A stretch of 43,086 bases of DNA from Pelagibacteraceae bacterium AG-470-G21 (GTDB taxonomy: Bacteria; Pseudomonadota; Alphaproteobacteria; Pelagibacterales; Pelagibacteraceae): assembly GCA_003211555.1 (NCBI GenBank), contig QCSH01000009.1, positions 1 to 43,086 on the forward strand, read 5' to 3'. Numbering within the stretch: the first letter of the stretch is position 1; each line of letters starts with the position of its first letter. The translations under genes were made by a program, and so were the position numbers. The notes below the pieces were generated by a model, which saw only the letters and a program-made list of their open reading frames with translations, was not told where the DNA came from and did not search any database. Shown in pieces: positions 1 to 9,601 of this stretch.

Positions 1-7
1 AAATCTG

Positions 8-1387
8 TTAAGATGCCGCTTTTATTGCAGTTTTGGAATATAAACTATTCTTTTTTATCTCATCCGAAATCAAAAATGCTAACTCAATAGCTTGATCAGA
101 GTTTAATCTAGGGTCACAATGAGTATGATACCTACTTGATAAATCAGCATCTGATATTTTTTTGGCTCCTCCTGTACACTCTGTCACATCTTGACCTGTC
201 ATTTCTACGTGCAGACCTCCAGCATATGAACCTTCTGCCTGGTGAACTGCAAAAACATTTTTCACCTCATTAACCACATCATTAAAAGGTCTTGTTTTAA
301 AACCACTAGTTGATTTTATTGTATTTCCATGCATTGGATCACATGACCAAACAACATTTAATCCCTCTTTTTTTATACCTCTAATTAATTTAGGCAGAAA
401 TTTTTCTACATTTTGATGTCCAAATCTTGAAATTAATGTAATTTTGCCTTTCTCATTTTTAGGATTTAAAACTTCGCAAATTTTAGCAATCTCATCTGGT
501 TTAGATGTTGGGCCACACTTTATCCCCAATGGATTTTCTATACCTTTACAAAATTCAACATGTCCCCCATCCAATTGTCTTGTTCTATCACCAATCCAAA
601 CAAAATGTGCTGAAGTATCATGGTATTCACCAGTTGTAGAGTCAACTCTAGTCATACTTTCTTCAAAAGGTAGATGAAGTGCTTCGTGAGAAGTCCAAAA
701 ATTTACTGTATATAATCTATTATTAAAATCTGATGTAATTCCACACGCTTCCATGAATGCCAAAGCATCAGCAATTTTATCTTCTAAATCTTTAAATTTT
801 TTATCTTGAGGACTTTTCTTAATATAATCTAAATTCCATAAGTGAACTTTGTTTAAATCTGCAAAACCACCTTTTGAAAATGCTCTTAAAAGATTTAATG
901 TTGAAGCTGATTGTGAATATGCTTTAAACATTCTTTTTGGGTCATACCTTCTAGCTTTTTCATTAAAATCTATTGCATTGATATTGTCCCCTAAATAACT
1001 TGGTAATTCTTTATCGCCCTGTTTCTCAGTTTCGGCGCTTCTTGGTTTTGAAAACTGACCAGCAATTCTCCCTACTTTTACAACTGGCAATGATGCAGAA
1101 TATGTCAATACCAAAGCCATTTGCAGTATGACTTTAAATGTGTCTCTTATATTATCTGGATGAAATTCCGCAAAACTTTCAGCGCAATCTCCTCCCTGCA
1201 GAAGAAAAGCTTCTCCATCGACAACCTTTGCTAATTGATCTTTCAAATGACGAGTTTCACCAGCAAAAACAAGTGGTGGGAATGTTTTTAATTTATTTAA
1301 AACATTATCTAATTCCTGTTGGTCATCATATGTAGGTATGTGTTTAACAGGATAATTTCTCCAGCTATTTATTTTCCAATTTTTCAT
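8..1387 (-). CDS. aroG: 3-deoxy-7-phosphoheptulonate (DAHP) synthase, class II
   Basis: This enzyme condenses phosphoenolpyruvate with erythrose 4-phosphate, the first step of the shikimate pathway to aromatic amino acids. The 459-residue protein is a full-length class II (plant/Mycobacterium-type) synthase. The LLQGGDCAESF block places the metal-binding Cys at residue 68. KVGRIAGQFSKPRS at 104-117 is the substrate-binding signature. DPMHGN (His353), HVEMTG (Glu395) and CDPRLN (Asp425) supply the other metal ligands, spaced as in the Mycobacterium tuberculosis enzyme. It lacks the long N-terminal extension that carries allosteric sites in that enzyme, so feedback control is probably simpler. 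It lies 34 bp downstream of glmS on the same strand and may share its transcript. The symbol is the one used for Mycobacterium; class II enzymes are named inconsistently. The function is secure. Confidence 0.96.
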   Translation of the reverse strand: MKNWKINSWRNYPVKHIPTYDDQQELDNVLNKLKTFPPLVFAGETRHLKDQLAKVVDGEAFLLQGGDCAESFAEFHPDNIRDTFKVILQMALVLTYSASLPVVKVGRIAGQFSKPRSAETEKQGDKELPSYLGDNINAIDFNEKARRYDPKRMFKAYSQSASTLNLLRAFSKGGFADLNKVHLWNLDYIKKSPQDKKFKDLEDKIADALAFMEACGITSDFNNRLYTVNFWTSHEALHLPFEESMTRVDSTTGEYHDTSAHFVWIGDRTRQLDGGHVEFCKGIENPLGIKCGPTSKPDEIAKICEVLNPKNEKGKITLISRFGHQNVEKFLPKLIRGIKKEGLNVVWSCDPMHGNTIKSTSGFKTRPFNDVVNEVKNVFAVHQAEGSYAGGLHVEMTGQDVTECTGGAKKISDADLSSRYHTHCDPRLNSDQAIELAFLISDEIKKNSLYSKTAIKAAS

Positions 1388-1421
1388 TTCAACTGTAAAT
1401 TGTTTTAGCAGACTTTATCAA

Positions 1422-3242
1422 TTATTCAACAGTAACTGATTTAGCTAGGTTTCTTGGTTTATCTATATCATATCCCATATCTAATGCTGAATAATAAGCT
1501 AACTTTTGTAAAGGTATTGTTGTTAAAAAAGGAATTAATTCATCTGAAATATGATCTACTTCAATCTGTTCCCAAATATTTTCGGAATAAACTTCATCCG
1601 CACTTTTATTTGTTATTAGCAAAACCTTTGCACCCCTAGAAATAACTTCTTGCATGTTTGATATTGTTTTTTTGTAATGCTCATCTCTTGGGGCTATCAC
1701 AACTACAGGCATACCTTCTTCTATCAATGCAAGTGGTCCATGTTTCATTTCTCCAGCTGGATATCCTTCTGCATGAACATATGCCAACTCTTTAAGTTTT
1801 AATGCTCCTTCTAAAGCTATTGGATATGAGTACCCTCTGCCTAAAAACATTGATCCTTTAGAGTTTGCAAAATCTTTACCTAAAGTCTGCATCTTATCAT
1901 CTGTAGTCAGAGTTTTTTTTGCAGAATTAGACAAAGATAATAAATCGTCAATTTTCTTAACATATTTTTTTTTATCAATTGATTTTTGTTCATAAGAAAG
2001 TTTTGTGCATAATAAATATAAGACTAACATTTGTCCTAAAAAAGCTTTTGTTGAAGCTACCCCAACCTCAGGACCACAATGTATTGGTAAAACTAAATCT
2101 GCATCTCTTGCAATTGAACTTTCAACAACATTTACTATTGCACATGTTTTAACATTATTTCTTTTACATAAATCTAAAGCAGCAAAAGTATCGGCTGTTT
2201 CTCCTGATTGTGATACGAATATATATAAAGCATCGTTTTTAAATCTTATTTTTCTGTATCTAAATTCTGATGCTATATCAACGCTAACATCTAAATTTGT
2301 ATTTTGCTCAAACCAGTACTTTGCAACAAGGCAGGAATGATAAGCTGTTCCACATCCTATTAAAATAACAGATGAAATTTCTTTGATTTTCCAAGGAAAA
2401 TTATAAATGTTAATTTCTTTATTATGTTTATCTATATATTCGTTCACACAATTCTTTAAAGTTTCAGGCTGTTCATCTATTTCTTTAGCCATAAAATACT
2501 TGTACTCACCTTTTTCGTAATTTTGCTCATCTTTAGATAAATTTAAAATTTTCTTATTTACTTTAGTTCCTTCTGTATCGAAAAATTCCACTAGATCTTT
2601 TTTTAAAATGCAAAACTCACCATCATTCAAATAGGAAATTTTGTTAGTCATCGATTTTAATGCATAAGAATCTGAACCTAAATAATGCTCGCTTGGTCCA
2701 TATCCTACAGCAAGAGGTGAACCCCTTCTCGCGCCCACTATCAGATCTTGGTGATCTTTAAATATAATTCCTAAGGCAAAACTGCCATGTAATCTTTTTA
2801 AAACTTTTATAATGGTGTCTTTTAAATTATTTTCTTTTAAATACTCAGTTACTAAATGAACAATTACTTCTGTATCTGTTTGAGATTTAAATTTATAGCC
2901 CTGTTTTTCTAAAGTTTTCTTTAGCAAAGTTGAATTTTCTATAATTCCATTGTGTACCACTGAAACTGCTTCAGAAGAATGTGGGTGTGCATTGATTGTG
3001 CTAGGTCTACCATGCGTAGCCCATCTGACATGCCCAATTCCAATTGTACCAGATATATTTGACTGAATAATATTTTTCTCTAAAGCTTCGACTCTACCCT
3101 CACATTTAACCTCATTTATATTTCCATTTGAAAGTGTCGCTATACCTGCTGAGTCATAGCCTCTATATTCTAGCTTTTTCAAAGAAGTTATTATTCTGGT
3201 AGTAACTTCATTAGAGCTAGTAATTCCAATTATTCCACACAT
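1422..3242 (-). CDS. glmS: Glutamine--fructose-6-phosphate aminotransferase (isomerizing)
   Basis: GlmS makes glucosamine 6-phosphate from fructose 6-phosphate and glutamine, the entry to UDP-GlcNAc, peptidoglycan and lipid A. The 606-residue protein matches the usual length of about 609. It starts MCGIIGI, so Cys2 becomes the N-terminal nucleophile of the class II glutaminase domain after Met removal. GHVRWATHGRPS and NAHPH follow in that domain. Two SIS sugar-isomerase domains fill roughly residues 280-606, with VSQSGETADT in the first, EGYPAGEMKHGP in the second and the conserved C-terminal tail KPRNLAKSVTVE. The glmU fragment ends 3 bp upstream, so these two steps of amino-sugar synthesis are likely co-transcribed. 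There is no space for a glmS ribozyme leader between the genes. Confidence 0.97.
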   Translation of the reverse strand: MCGIIGITSSNEVTTRIITSLKKLEYRGYDSAGIATLSNGNINEVKCEGRVEALEKNIIQSNISGTIGIGHVRWATHGRPSTINAHPHSSEAVSVVHNGIIENSTLLKKTLEKQGYKFKSQTDTEVIVHLVTEYLKENNLKDTIIKVLKRLHGSFALGIIFKDHQDLIVGARRGSPLAVGYGPSEHYLGSDSYALKSMTNKISYLNDGEFCILKKDLVEFFDTEGTKVNKKILNLSKDEQNYEKGEYKYFMAKEIDEQPETLKNCVNEYIDKHNKEINIYNFPWKIKEISSVILIGCGTAYHSCLVAKYWFEQNTNLDVSVDIASEFRYRKIRFKNDALYIFVSQSGETADTFAALDLCKRNNVKTCAIVNVVESSIARDADLVLPIHCGPEVGVASTKAFLGQMLVLYLLCTKLSYEQKSIDKKKYVKKIDDLLSLSNSAKKTLTTDDKMQTLGKDFANSKGSMFLGRGYSYPIALEGALKLKELAYVHAEGYPAGEMKHGPLALIEEGMPVVVIAPRDEHYKKTISNMQEVISRGAKVLLITNKSADEVYSENIWEQIEVDHISDELIPFLTTIPLQKLAYYSALDMGYDIDKPRNLAKSVTVE

Positions 3243-3245
3243 TTA

Positions 3246-3855
3246 TTATTTTATTTTATAATTTTTTTTTTCTTGTTGATTTGATCTAGTTAATGCTAAT
3301 GAGCCTTTATTTACATTTTTAGTAATTACAGATCCCGCGCCAATCACACTTTTCTCATTTAAAGTAACTGGTGCCACTAAAGATGTATTTGAACCCACGA
3401 ACACTTTGTCTTTAATTTTTGTTTTACTTTTTTTCTTTCCATCATAATTACAAGTTATAGTTCCAGCTCCAATATTTACATTTTTCCCAACTTCGGTATC
3501 CCCAATATATGATAAATGATTAACTTTAGAATTTTTGTCTATAATAGTTTTTTTTTACTTCTACAAAATTTCCAATTTTTGAACCAGATTTTATTTTAGA
3601 GCCTGGTCTTAAACGTGCATATGGACCAATGCTTACATTGTTTTCTATTTTAACTCCTTCGAGATGAGAAAAAGATAGAATTTTTACATTATTTCCAATT
3701 TGGACATTGTTAGCAAATACAACATAGGGTTCTATCTCAACATTCTTTCCTATTTTTGTATCTTTAGAGAAAAAAACTGTATCAGGACCCTTCATTTTGA
3801 CACCTTTTTTTAAAAATTTATCTCTAAGTTTATTTTGTAAATTTTGTAAACTCAT
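3246..3855 (-). pseudogene. glmU: GlmU C-terminal acetyltransferase domain, interrupted by a one-base shift
   Basis: The first 104 or so codons encode left-handed beta-helix hexapeptide repeats matching the acetyltransferase half of GlmU, including IGPYARLRPGSKI and [10 protein letters not shown] run of nine A (minus strand; 3548-3556 as T on the plus strand) then shifts the frame and the reading ends after NYYRQKF. Removing one A restores the expected continuation [20 protein letters not shown], then [26 protein letters not shown] and [12 protein letters not shown], with a stop at 3246-3248. The corrected product would be about 202 residues. The N-terminal uridylyltransferase half (about 230 residues) is absent: an in-frame stop lies 9 codons before this ATG and gph occupies the DNA beyond. 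A sequencing or assembly error in the homopolymer is the simplest cause of the shift. Loss of the first domain looks real and implies a separate nucleotidyltransferase elsewhere. Confidence 0.85.
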
Positions 3856-3924
3856 TTGATAGTTGTATATAATCAGGTATTAGTTTAATTAACTCACAAT
3901 TTATTTCTTATTAATACTTTTTAA

Positions 3925-4614
3925 ATGACACAAAAATTCACAGTTCTTTTTGATTTAGATGGAACATTAATAGATACAGCTCCAGATCTGATGAATGCGC
4001 ATAATCATGTGATGCAAAAATTTGGATATGAAACTAAATCTACAAATGAAATTAGAAATCTGGTTGGAAAAGGTGCCGCTTCTATGATTGGAAAATCTTT
4101 ATGGAATCAGGCAAGAAAAGAACTAAAAAAAATTGATGATGAAAGAATAAAATCAAAAATGGTTGATGAATTTATTGATTATTATGGAAAAAATATTGCA
4201 GTTGAAAGTAAACTAATTCCTGGTGTTTTGGATTTTCTGAAATGGTGTAAAAATAATAATATTTCAATGGCAGTTTGTACAAATAAGACCGAACATTTGG
4301 CAGTAGATCTTTTAAAAAAAATTAAAGTTTACGATTTTTTTGAATATGTAGCCGGACATAATACTTTTGATTATTGCAAACCAGATCCTAGACACTTAAC
4401 AAATGTAATTGAAATTATTCAAGGTGAATTAAATAAGTCATTAATGATAGGTGATAGTGAAACAGATTCTGAGTCTGCAAAAGCTGCTGGTCTGCCGTTT
4501 ATATTGTTGGAAGATGGATATACTGACAAAAGTATAAATGAAATATATCATAACCATTTAATAAAAGATTTTAATGGGATTGAGCGGATAATTAATAAAT
4601 ATATAAACAATTAG
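3925..4614 (+). CDS. gph: HAD-superfamily phosphoglycolate phosphatase
   Basis: Gph hydrolyses 2-phosphoglycolate, a product of oxidative DNA damage repair and of RuBisCO oxygenation, to glycolate. The 229-residue protein has all four HAD motifs: motif I DLDGTLIDT with nucleophile Asp10 and acid/base Asp12, motif II VCTNKT, the motif III lysine in DYCKPDP, and motif IV IGDSETDSESA. A helical cap lies between motifs I and II, as in subclass IA. It diverges from the glmU fragment, with 69 bp between the starts, and precedes the prp operon by 39 bp on the same strand. No strong Shine-Dalgarno sequence precedes the ATG. HAD phosphatases are promiscuous, so the exact substrate is less certain than the family; a pyrophosphatase or sugar-phosphate phosphatase is the main alternative. 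Confidence 0.85.
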   Translation: MTQKFTVLFDLDGTLIDTAPDLMNAHNHVMQKFGYETKSTNEIRNLVGKGAASMIGKSLWNQARKELKKIDDERIKSKMVDEFIDYYGKNIAVESKLIPGVLDFLKWCKNNNISMAVCTNKTEHLAVDLLKKIKVYDFFEYVAGHNTFDYCKPDPRHLTNVIEIIQGELNKSLMIGDSETDSESAKAAGLPFILLEDGYTDKSINEIYHNHLIKDFNGIERIINKYINN

Positions 4615-4653
4615 TGTTGATTAAATCTTTTTCAGGGAGTATTAAATTTTTCA

Positions 4654-6156
4654 ATGATTAAACATACAGTTAAAGTTTATCCTTCAAAAAAAAGTTTACC
4701 AAAAAAGAGGCAGCTTGCATGGAAAATAGCTGAGATCGCAAGTGATAACGCCAAACTTAATAAAAATTCTATTGAGATGGTTATCAACAGAATTATTGAT
4801 AATGCATCAGTTGCAATAGCTTCTCTAAATAGAAAACCAGTCATATCAGCAAGAGAAATGGCAAAAAAACATTTAAGAAAAAATGGATCTAATCTATTTG
4901 GTGTAAGCTCAAAATTAAGATTTGATTGTGAGTGGGCAGCTTGGGCAAATGGTACTGCAGTTAGAGAATTAGATTTTCACGACACTTTTCTTGCAGCAGA
5001 TTATAGTCATCCTGGAGATAACATACCCCCTCTTTTAGCTGTAGCACAGCAGTTAAAGAAAAATGGAAATGATTTATTAAGAGGTATTATTACTGCATAT
5101 GAAGTTCAGGTTAATCTTGTAAAAGCTATTTGTTTACATAAACATAAAGTTGATCACATTGCTCACCTTGGACCTAGTGTTGCTGCAGGAATAGGATCAA
5201 TGTTAAAATTAAATACAGAAACTATTTATCAAGCAGTTCAACAAGCTTTACATGTAAGTATATCAACACGACAATCAAGAAAAGGAGAGATCTCAAGTTG
5301 GAAGGCATATGCACCAGCACACGCAGGTAAATTAGCAATTGAAGCGGTTGATAGAACAATGAGGGGTGAAGGAGCTCCAAGCCCTATTTATGAAGGTGAA
5401 GACAGTGTTATAGCAAGAATACTTGATGGAAAAAAAGGAAAGTATTTTGTTCCTTTGCCAAAAAAGAATGAGGAAAAAAAAGCTATACTTGAAACATATA
5501 CAAAAGAATATTCTGCAGAATATCAAGCTCAGGCATTAATTGATATTGCAAAAGCACTAAACAAGAAAATTAAAAATTTAAATACGATAAAGAAAATTGA
5601 TATATTCACTAGTCATCATACTCATTATGTAATCGGAACCGGAGCAAATGATCCACAGAAAATGGATCCAAATGCAAGTAGGGAAACCTTAGATCACTCA
5701 ATAATGTATATATTTGCCGTAGCTTTAGAGGATGCAGATTGGCATCATGTAAAATCTTACACTAAAGCTAGAGCTAATAAAAAAAGCACTATTAAAATAT
5801 GGAAATCTATTAAAACTCAAGAAGATAAAAAATGGACAAAAAAATATCATGATCCAGATCCAAAGAAAAAATCATTTGGTGCTAAAGTTGTGATTACTCT
5901 GAATAATGGAAAAAAAATTGTTGAACAACTAGAAAGGGCAGATGCTCATCCACATGGTAAAAGGCCTTTTAAAAGAAATAATTATATTAATAAATTTAAA
6001 ATACTAACTGAAAATATTATCTCAAAGAAAGAGAGTGATAGATTTTTAAGAGATGTCCAAAATTTAAAAAAATTAAAAAATAACCAGTTAACAAAATTAA
6101 ATATTGAGGTTAAAAAAAGTTATTTAAAGATTAATAATAAAAAGGGAATATTTTAA
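4654..6156 (+). CDS. prpD: 2-methylcitrate dehydratase, MmgE/PrpD family
   Basis: PrpD dehydrates 2-methylcitrate to 2-methyl-cis-aconitate in the methylcitrate cycle that oxidises propionyl-CoA to pyruvate. The 500-residue protein is slightly longer than E. coli PrpD (483). It carries family signatures in [19 protein letters not shown] and [13 protein letters not shown] (about residues 90-130), a helical domain to about residue 270, and a lysine-rich C-terminal half. An AGGGAG sequence at 4635-4640 supports the start, although its spacing is slightly long. Its TAA overlaps the prpB ATG by one base (TAATG), showing tight translational coupling in a prpD-prpB-prpC operon. The operon context makes methylcitrate dehydratase more likely than a generic MmgE role. 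Confidence 0.92.
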   Translation: MIKHTVKVYPSKKSLPKKRQLAWKIAEIASDNAKLNKNSIEMVINRIIDNASVAIASLNRKPVISAREMAKKHLRKNGSNLFGVSSKLRFDCEWAAWANGTAVRELDFHDTFLAADYSHPGDNIPPLLAVAQQLKKNGNDLLRGIITAYEVQVNLVKAICLHKHKVDHIAHLGPSVAAGIGSMLKLNTETIYQAVQQALHVSISTRQSRKGEISSWKAYAPAHAGKLAIEAVDRTMRGEGAPSPIYEGEDSVIARILDGKKGKYFVPLPKKNEEKKAILETYTKEYSAEYQAQALIDIAKALNKKIKNLNTIKKIDIFTSHHTHYVIGTGANDPQKMDPNASRETLDHSIMYIFAVALEDADWHHVKSYTKARANKKSTIKIWKSIKTQEDKKWTKKYHDPDPKKKSFGAKVVITLNNGKKIVEQLERADAHPHGKRPFKRNNYINKFKILTENIISKKESDRFLRDVQNLKKLKNNQLTKLNIEVKKSYLKINNKKGIF

Positions 6157-7052
6157 TGCACTTCGTTGATAAAAAACCTGAAGAAAAAAGATTGGATTTA
6201 GATAATAAATTAAAATCAAATAAAATTTTAAGAATTCCAGGTGCTTACAATCCTTTAACGGCGAAAGTAATTGAAGAGATTGGATATGATGGTGTTTATG
6301 TATCGGGAGGAGTTATGTCTAATGATTTAGGCTACCCAGATATTGGACTAACAACACTTAGTGATGTAAGTAATAGATCTAAACAAATTGCAAGAGTAAC
6401 TAATCTTCCAACTATTGTTGATGTTGATACTGGATTTAAGTCATGTAAAGATACAGTAAGCACATTTGAAAAATTTGGTATATCTGCAATTCATTTAGAA
6501 GATCAAATAGCACAAAAAAGATGTGGTCATTTAGATAATAAAGAATTGATATCAAAGGAAGAAATGACAAAAAAAATTAAAGAATGTGTAGATGCAAGGT
6601 CAGATAAACACTTTAAAATTATTGCACGTTCGGACGCAAAAAATGTTGAGGGTATTGATAAAATGATTGACCGTTGTAAATCATATATAGATGCTGGTGC
6701 TGAAATAGTATTTCCTGAAGCTTTAAAAGATGAAACAGAATTTGAAAAGGTTAGAAAATCATTAGATTGTTATCTTTTGGCTAATATGACTGAATTTGGA
6801 AAATCAAAGTTACTTGATTTTAAACGCTTAGAGGAGCTTGGATATAATATTGTAATATACCCAGTTACAACGCAAAGATTGGCAATGAAAAGCGTTGAGG
6901 ACGGTTTACGTGCCATTTTTGCTGATGGACATCAAAATAATATTATAGATAAGATGCAAACGAGAAAAAGATTATACGATCTAGTAGAATATGAAAAATA
7001 TAATTCACTAGATGAAAAAATATATAATTTTAGTACTGAAGGACATGAATAA
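6156..7052 (+). CDS. prpB: 2-methylisocitrate lyase
   Basis: PrpB cleaves 2-methylisocitrate to pyruvate and succinate, the last step of the methylcitrate cycle. The 298-residue protein is the normal length for the isocitrate lyase/PEP mutase TIM-barrel family. The KRCGH catalytic loop places the active-site Cys at residue 123, the same number as in E. coli PrpB. The metal-binding segment IVDVDTGF (87-94) and HLEDQ (113-117) are intact, and IARSDA follows in mid-barrel. It is joined to both neighbours by one-base TAATG overlaps, so the three enzymes are almost certainly translated from one message. A plain oxaloacetate decarboxylase or phosphonate-type lyase is less likely because of the KRCGH loop and the neighbours. 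Confidence 0.95.
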   Translation: MHFVDKKPEEKRLDLDNKLKSNKILRIPGAYNPLTAKVIEEIGYDGVYVSGGVMSNDLGYPDIGLTTLSDVSNRSKQIARVTNLPTIVDVDTGFKSCKDTVSTFEKFGISAIHLEDQIAQKRCGHLDNKELISKEEMTKKIKECVDARSDKHFKIIARSDAKNVEGIDKMIDRCKSYIDAGAEIVFPEALKDETEFEKVRKSLDCYLLANMTEFGKSKLLDFKRLEELGYNIVIYPVTTQRLAMKSVEDGLRAIFADGHQNNIIDKMQTRKRLYDLVEYEKYNSLDEKIYNFSTEGHE

Positions 7053-8176
7053 TGAGTGATGAAGTAAAAAAAGGTCTACTAGGGATAGTCGTTGATGAAA
7101 CAGAAGTTTCTAAAGTTATGCCTGAAATTAATTCATTAACCTACAGAGGTTATGCAGTCCAAGATCTTTGTGAATTTTGTAGATTTGAAGAAGCAGCGTA
7201 TTTAATCTTAAAAGGAGATTTACCTAATACAATTGAACTTAGACAATTTGAGAAAATTGAAAAAGGACAAAGAGATTTATCAAAAAATCTTTATGAAATA
7301 ATCAAGCATATGCCAAAAAAATCACATCCAATGGATGTGGCTAGAACAGCTGTTAGTGTTATGGGATTAGAAGATAAAGAGACAACAGATAATTCACGAG
7401 AGGCAAACACAAGAAAAGCTTTGAGAATCTTAGCTAAAACACCAACTGCTTTAGCGGCCTTTTATAGAATTAGAAAAGGTAAAAAAATTATAAAGCCAAA
7501 GAAAGAATTAACCTTTGCAGAAAACTTTTTCTATATGTGTTTTGGAAAAGTCCCACAAAAAGAAATTGTAAAAGCCTTCGATGTATCTTTAATTTTATAC
7601 GCAGAACATAGTTTTAATGTTTCAACTTTCACTGCCAGAACAATAACAAGTAGTCTATCTGATATTCATGGTGCGATAACAGGAGCTATAGCAAGTTTAA
7701 AAGGACCGCTACACGGTGGAGCAAATGAAGAGGTTATGCATATGATGAATAAAATAAAAAAACCCGAAAAGGCTCTCAAATGGATTAAAAACGCACTTAA
7801 AAATAAAGAAGTAGTTATGGGATTTGGACATAGAGTTTATAAAAGTGGAGATTCTCGAGTACCAACAATGAAAAGTTATTTTGAAAAAGTGTGTAAGATT
7901 AAGAAAGACAAAAAATTTATGAAAATTTATGAAATTGTTGAAAAAGAAATGATAGACAAAAAAAATATACACCCGAATGTTGACTATCCTACTGGTCCGA
8001 CCTACCACTTAATGGGTTTTGATACCGACTTCTTTACTCCAATATTTGTTATTTCAAGAATTACAGGTTGGTCAGCTCACATAATGGAACAACATGCATC
8101 TAATAAGTTGATAAGACCTTTGGCTAAGTACAAAGGTAATAAGCATAGGCAAGTTATGCTTTTAAATCAAAGATAA
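7052..8176 (+). CDS. prpC: 2-methylcitrate synthase (citrate synthase family)
   Basis: PrpC condenses propionyl-CoA with oxaloacetate to give 2-methylcitrate. The 374-residue protein is the short citrate synthase type seen in PrpC enzymes. The three catalytic regions are present: AEHSFNVSTFTAR (first His), VMGFGHRVYK (second His) and DTDFFTPIF (Asp). GPLHGGANEEVM and the C-terminal HIMEQHASNKLIRP are also conserved. It is last in prpDBC and starts within the prpB stop (TAATG). Its own TAA (8174-8176) is directly followed by the stop of the converging MmgE/PrpD gene, leaving no room for a terminator hairpin. The operon points to methylcitrate rather than citrate synthesis, although such enzymes usually accept some acetyl-CoA. 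Confidence 0.94.
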   Translation: MSDEVKKGLLGIVVDETEVSKVMPEINSLTYRGYAVQDLCEFCRFEEAAYLILKGDLPNTIELRQFEKIEKGQRDLSKNLYEIIKHMPKKSHPMDVARTAVSVMGLEDKETTDNSREANTRKALRILAKTPTALAAFYRIRKGKKIIKPKKELTFAENFFYMCFGKVPQKEIVKAFDVSLILYAEHSFNVSTFTARTITSSLSDIHGAITGAIASLKGPLHGGANEEVMHMMNKIKKPEKALKWIKNALKNKEVVMGFGHRVYKSGDSRVPTMKSYFEKVCKIKKDKKFMKIYEIVEKEMIDKKNIHPNVDYPTGPTYHLMGFDTDFFTPIFVISRITGWSAHIMEQHASNKLIRPLAKYKGNKHRQVMLLNQR

Positions 8177-9601
8177 TTATTTAGATAATAATTTCCCTAA
8201 AATTCTAATATCTTTTACTTTCTCTAAATTTCTGACTGTATCAATGATTTTTTTTGACTTTGTAGATGGCCACTTGGCAAATTCTGTACATCCTAAGAAT
8301 TTGTCAGCAACTTCATCATATGTCATTGGGATTGCAGGACTTCCTTTACCAAAATCACCTCTACCAGATATTCTTTTTCCATTTTTTAAGTAGATATCAA
8401 TAATAGTCGTCATCTTATCATAGCCAGCGGCTTCAGCTATTTTATTTTTATAAAAATTAACTTTTTTTATCATTTGTTGCACATCTGGTTTGTTAATTCT
8501 CTTATCTTGGTATTCTGGTATGTAAGCTCTTCTATCCATTAGCAATATTGCCATTGAATATTCCATACTGAATTTTGCTTGAAATTCATTTTTTGGTCTA
8601 TGATGTATTAGAGCGTTTTGCATATTATGGTTTGTGCCTACATCGATCTTTAAAACTTGTTCAGGTTTAATATCGAATTTTTTTATTAACTCTAGCATTT
8701 TAGTCATCCCAGGATGTGTTAAGGATCCACAAGGATGTGGTTTAATCGAAATTCCAGGTGATTTAAAAGTCCATGGTCTTCCAAGCTTACCTTTCAAAGA
8801 ATTAATATTATATCCTCCACCATGTGCCTGAAAAAAACCTCTTGGAGATTCTAAAATTTTATCAGTAGATGACCATCCATATCTTACTAAATCACAAGCT
8901 ATAACTCCACTTTCTGCAGCTCTACCTGCATGCAGTGGTTTAGTCATTGTTCCAAAGTTTTCTCTTAATCCAGCACTAAGGGATGCGGCAATACCTAAAG
9001 ATTTTACAATTTTATTTAAATCATATTTTCTTATTTTGGCTGCTGCAGAAGCTGACGCAAATGTTCCACAAGTAGCTGTTGAATGAAAGCCATGTTGATA
9101 ATGACGTGGAGACATGGCTTCTGAGATTTTGCATTCAACATCAACACCTATCAAATATGAATTTAGAAAGTCTTTTCCATTTATTTTATTAACTTCTCCT
9201 TCAGCAAAAGCACTAGGCAAACAAGGGGCTGTTGGATGTGTTAAAAGACCATAAACTCTATCTTTTGCTACTGCTAATTGTGTATCATCATAATCATCAG
9301 AATGTATTCCAACACCATTTGCTAATGCTGCAAAGTTAGTGGGTACTTTCATTTTAGATCCTATAACAGTTGCTTTTCCTTTAGCTGAACTTTTTTTTAT
9401 ATGTGCAAATAAGTAGTTTCCCGTTCTTGCAACCGAACCTGATAATGCTAGACCAAAACCATCTAAAATATGTTTTTTTGCTAATTCAACTACCTCTTTT
9501 GGAATGCTTTTAAATTTTGTTTTGTATACAAAGTTTGCAACATATTTCGTTAAGTCTTTCCCTCTTTTAGATTTAATATTTGGTGTAAAAGCTTTGGTCA
9601 T
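8177..9601 (-). CDS. MmgE/PrpD family protein (dehydratase/decarboxylase-like)
   Basis: This is a second, divergent MmgE/PrpD-family enzyme of 474 residues. It has a helical N-terminal domain with HILDGFGLALSGSVA and ANGVGIHSDDYDDT (about residues 95-108), a HPTAP motif, and conserved AAESGVIACDLVRYGW and SIKPHPCGSLTHPG segments typical of the family. Characterised members include 2-methylcitrate dehydratase and cis-aconitate decarboxylase, so a tri- or dicarboxylate substrate is likely. It starts exactly at the tctA stop (one-base overlap) and closes a tctC-tctB-tctA operon, which suggests it processes whatever that transporter imports. It converges stop-to-stop on prpC. The exact reaction cannot be read from sequence. 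Confidence 0.8.
   Translation of the reverse strand: MTKAFTPNIKSKRGKDLTKYVANFVYKTKFKSIPKEVVELAKKHILDGFGLALSGSVARTGNYLFAHIKKSSAKGKATVIGSKMKVPTNFAALANGVGIHSDDYDDTQLAVAKDRVYGLLTHPTAPCLPSAFAEGEVNKINGKDFLNSYLIGVDVECKISEAMSPRHYQHGFHSTATCGTFASASAAAKIRKYDLNKIVKSLGIAASLSAGLRENFGTMTKPLHAGRAAESGVIACDLVRYGWSSTDKILESPRGFFQAHGGGYNINSLKGKLGRPWTFKSPGISIKPHPCGSLTHPGMTKMLELIKKFDIKPEQVLKIDVGTNHNMQNALIHHRPKNEFQAKFSMEYSMAILLMDRRAYIPEYQDKRINKPDVQQMIKKVNFYKNKIAEAAGYDKMTTIIDIYLKNGKRISGRGDFGKGSPAIPMTYDEVADKFLGCTEFAKWPSTKSKKIIDTVRNLEKVKDIRILGKLLSK

Noticed and set aside
3240-3250. glmS ribozyme or leader riboswitch before glmS
   Set aside because: Only 3 bp separate the glmU fragment from the glmS start, leaving no leader.
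8634-8831. Open frames opposite the large genes (for example 8634-8831, 10616-10927, 34416-34754)
   Set aside because: They lie fully inside well-supported genes on the other strand, lack recognisable protein features and are expected shadows in AT-rich coding DNA.
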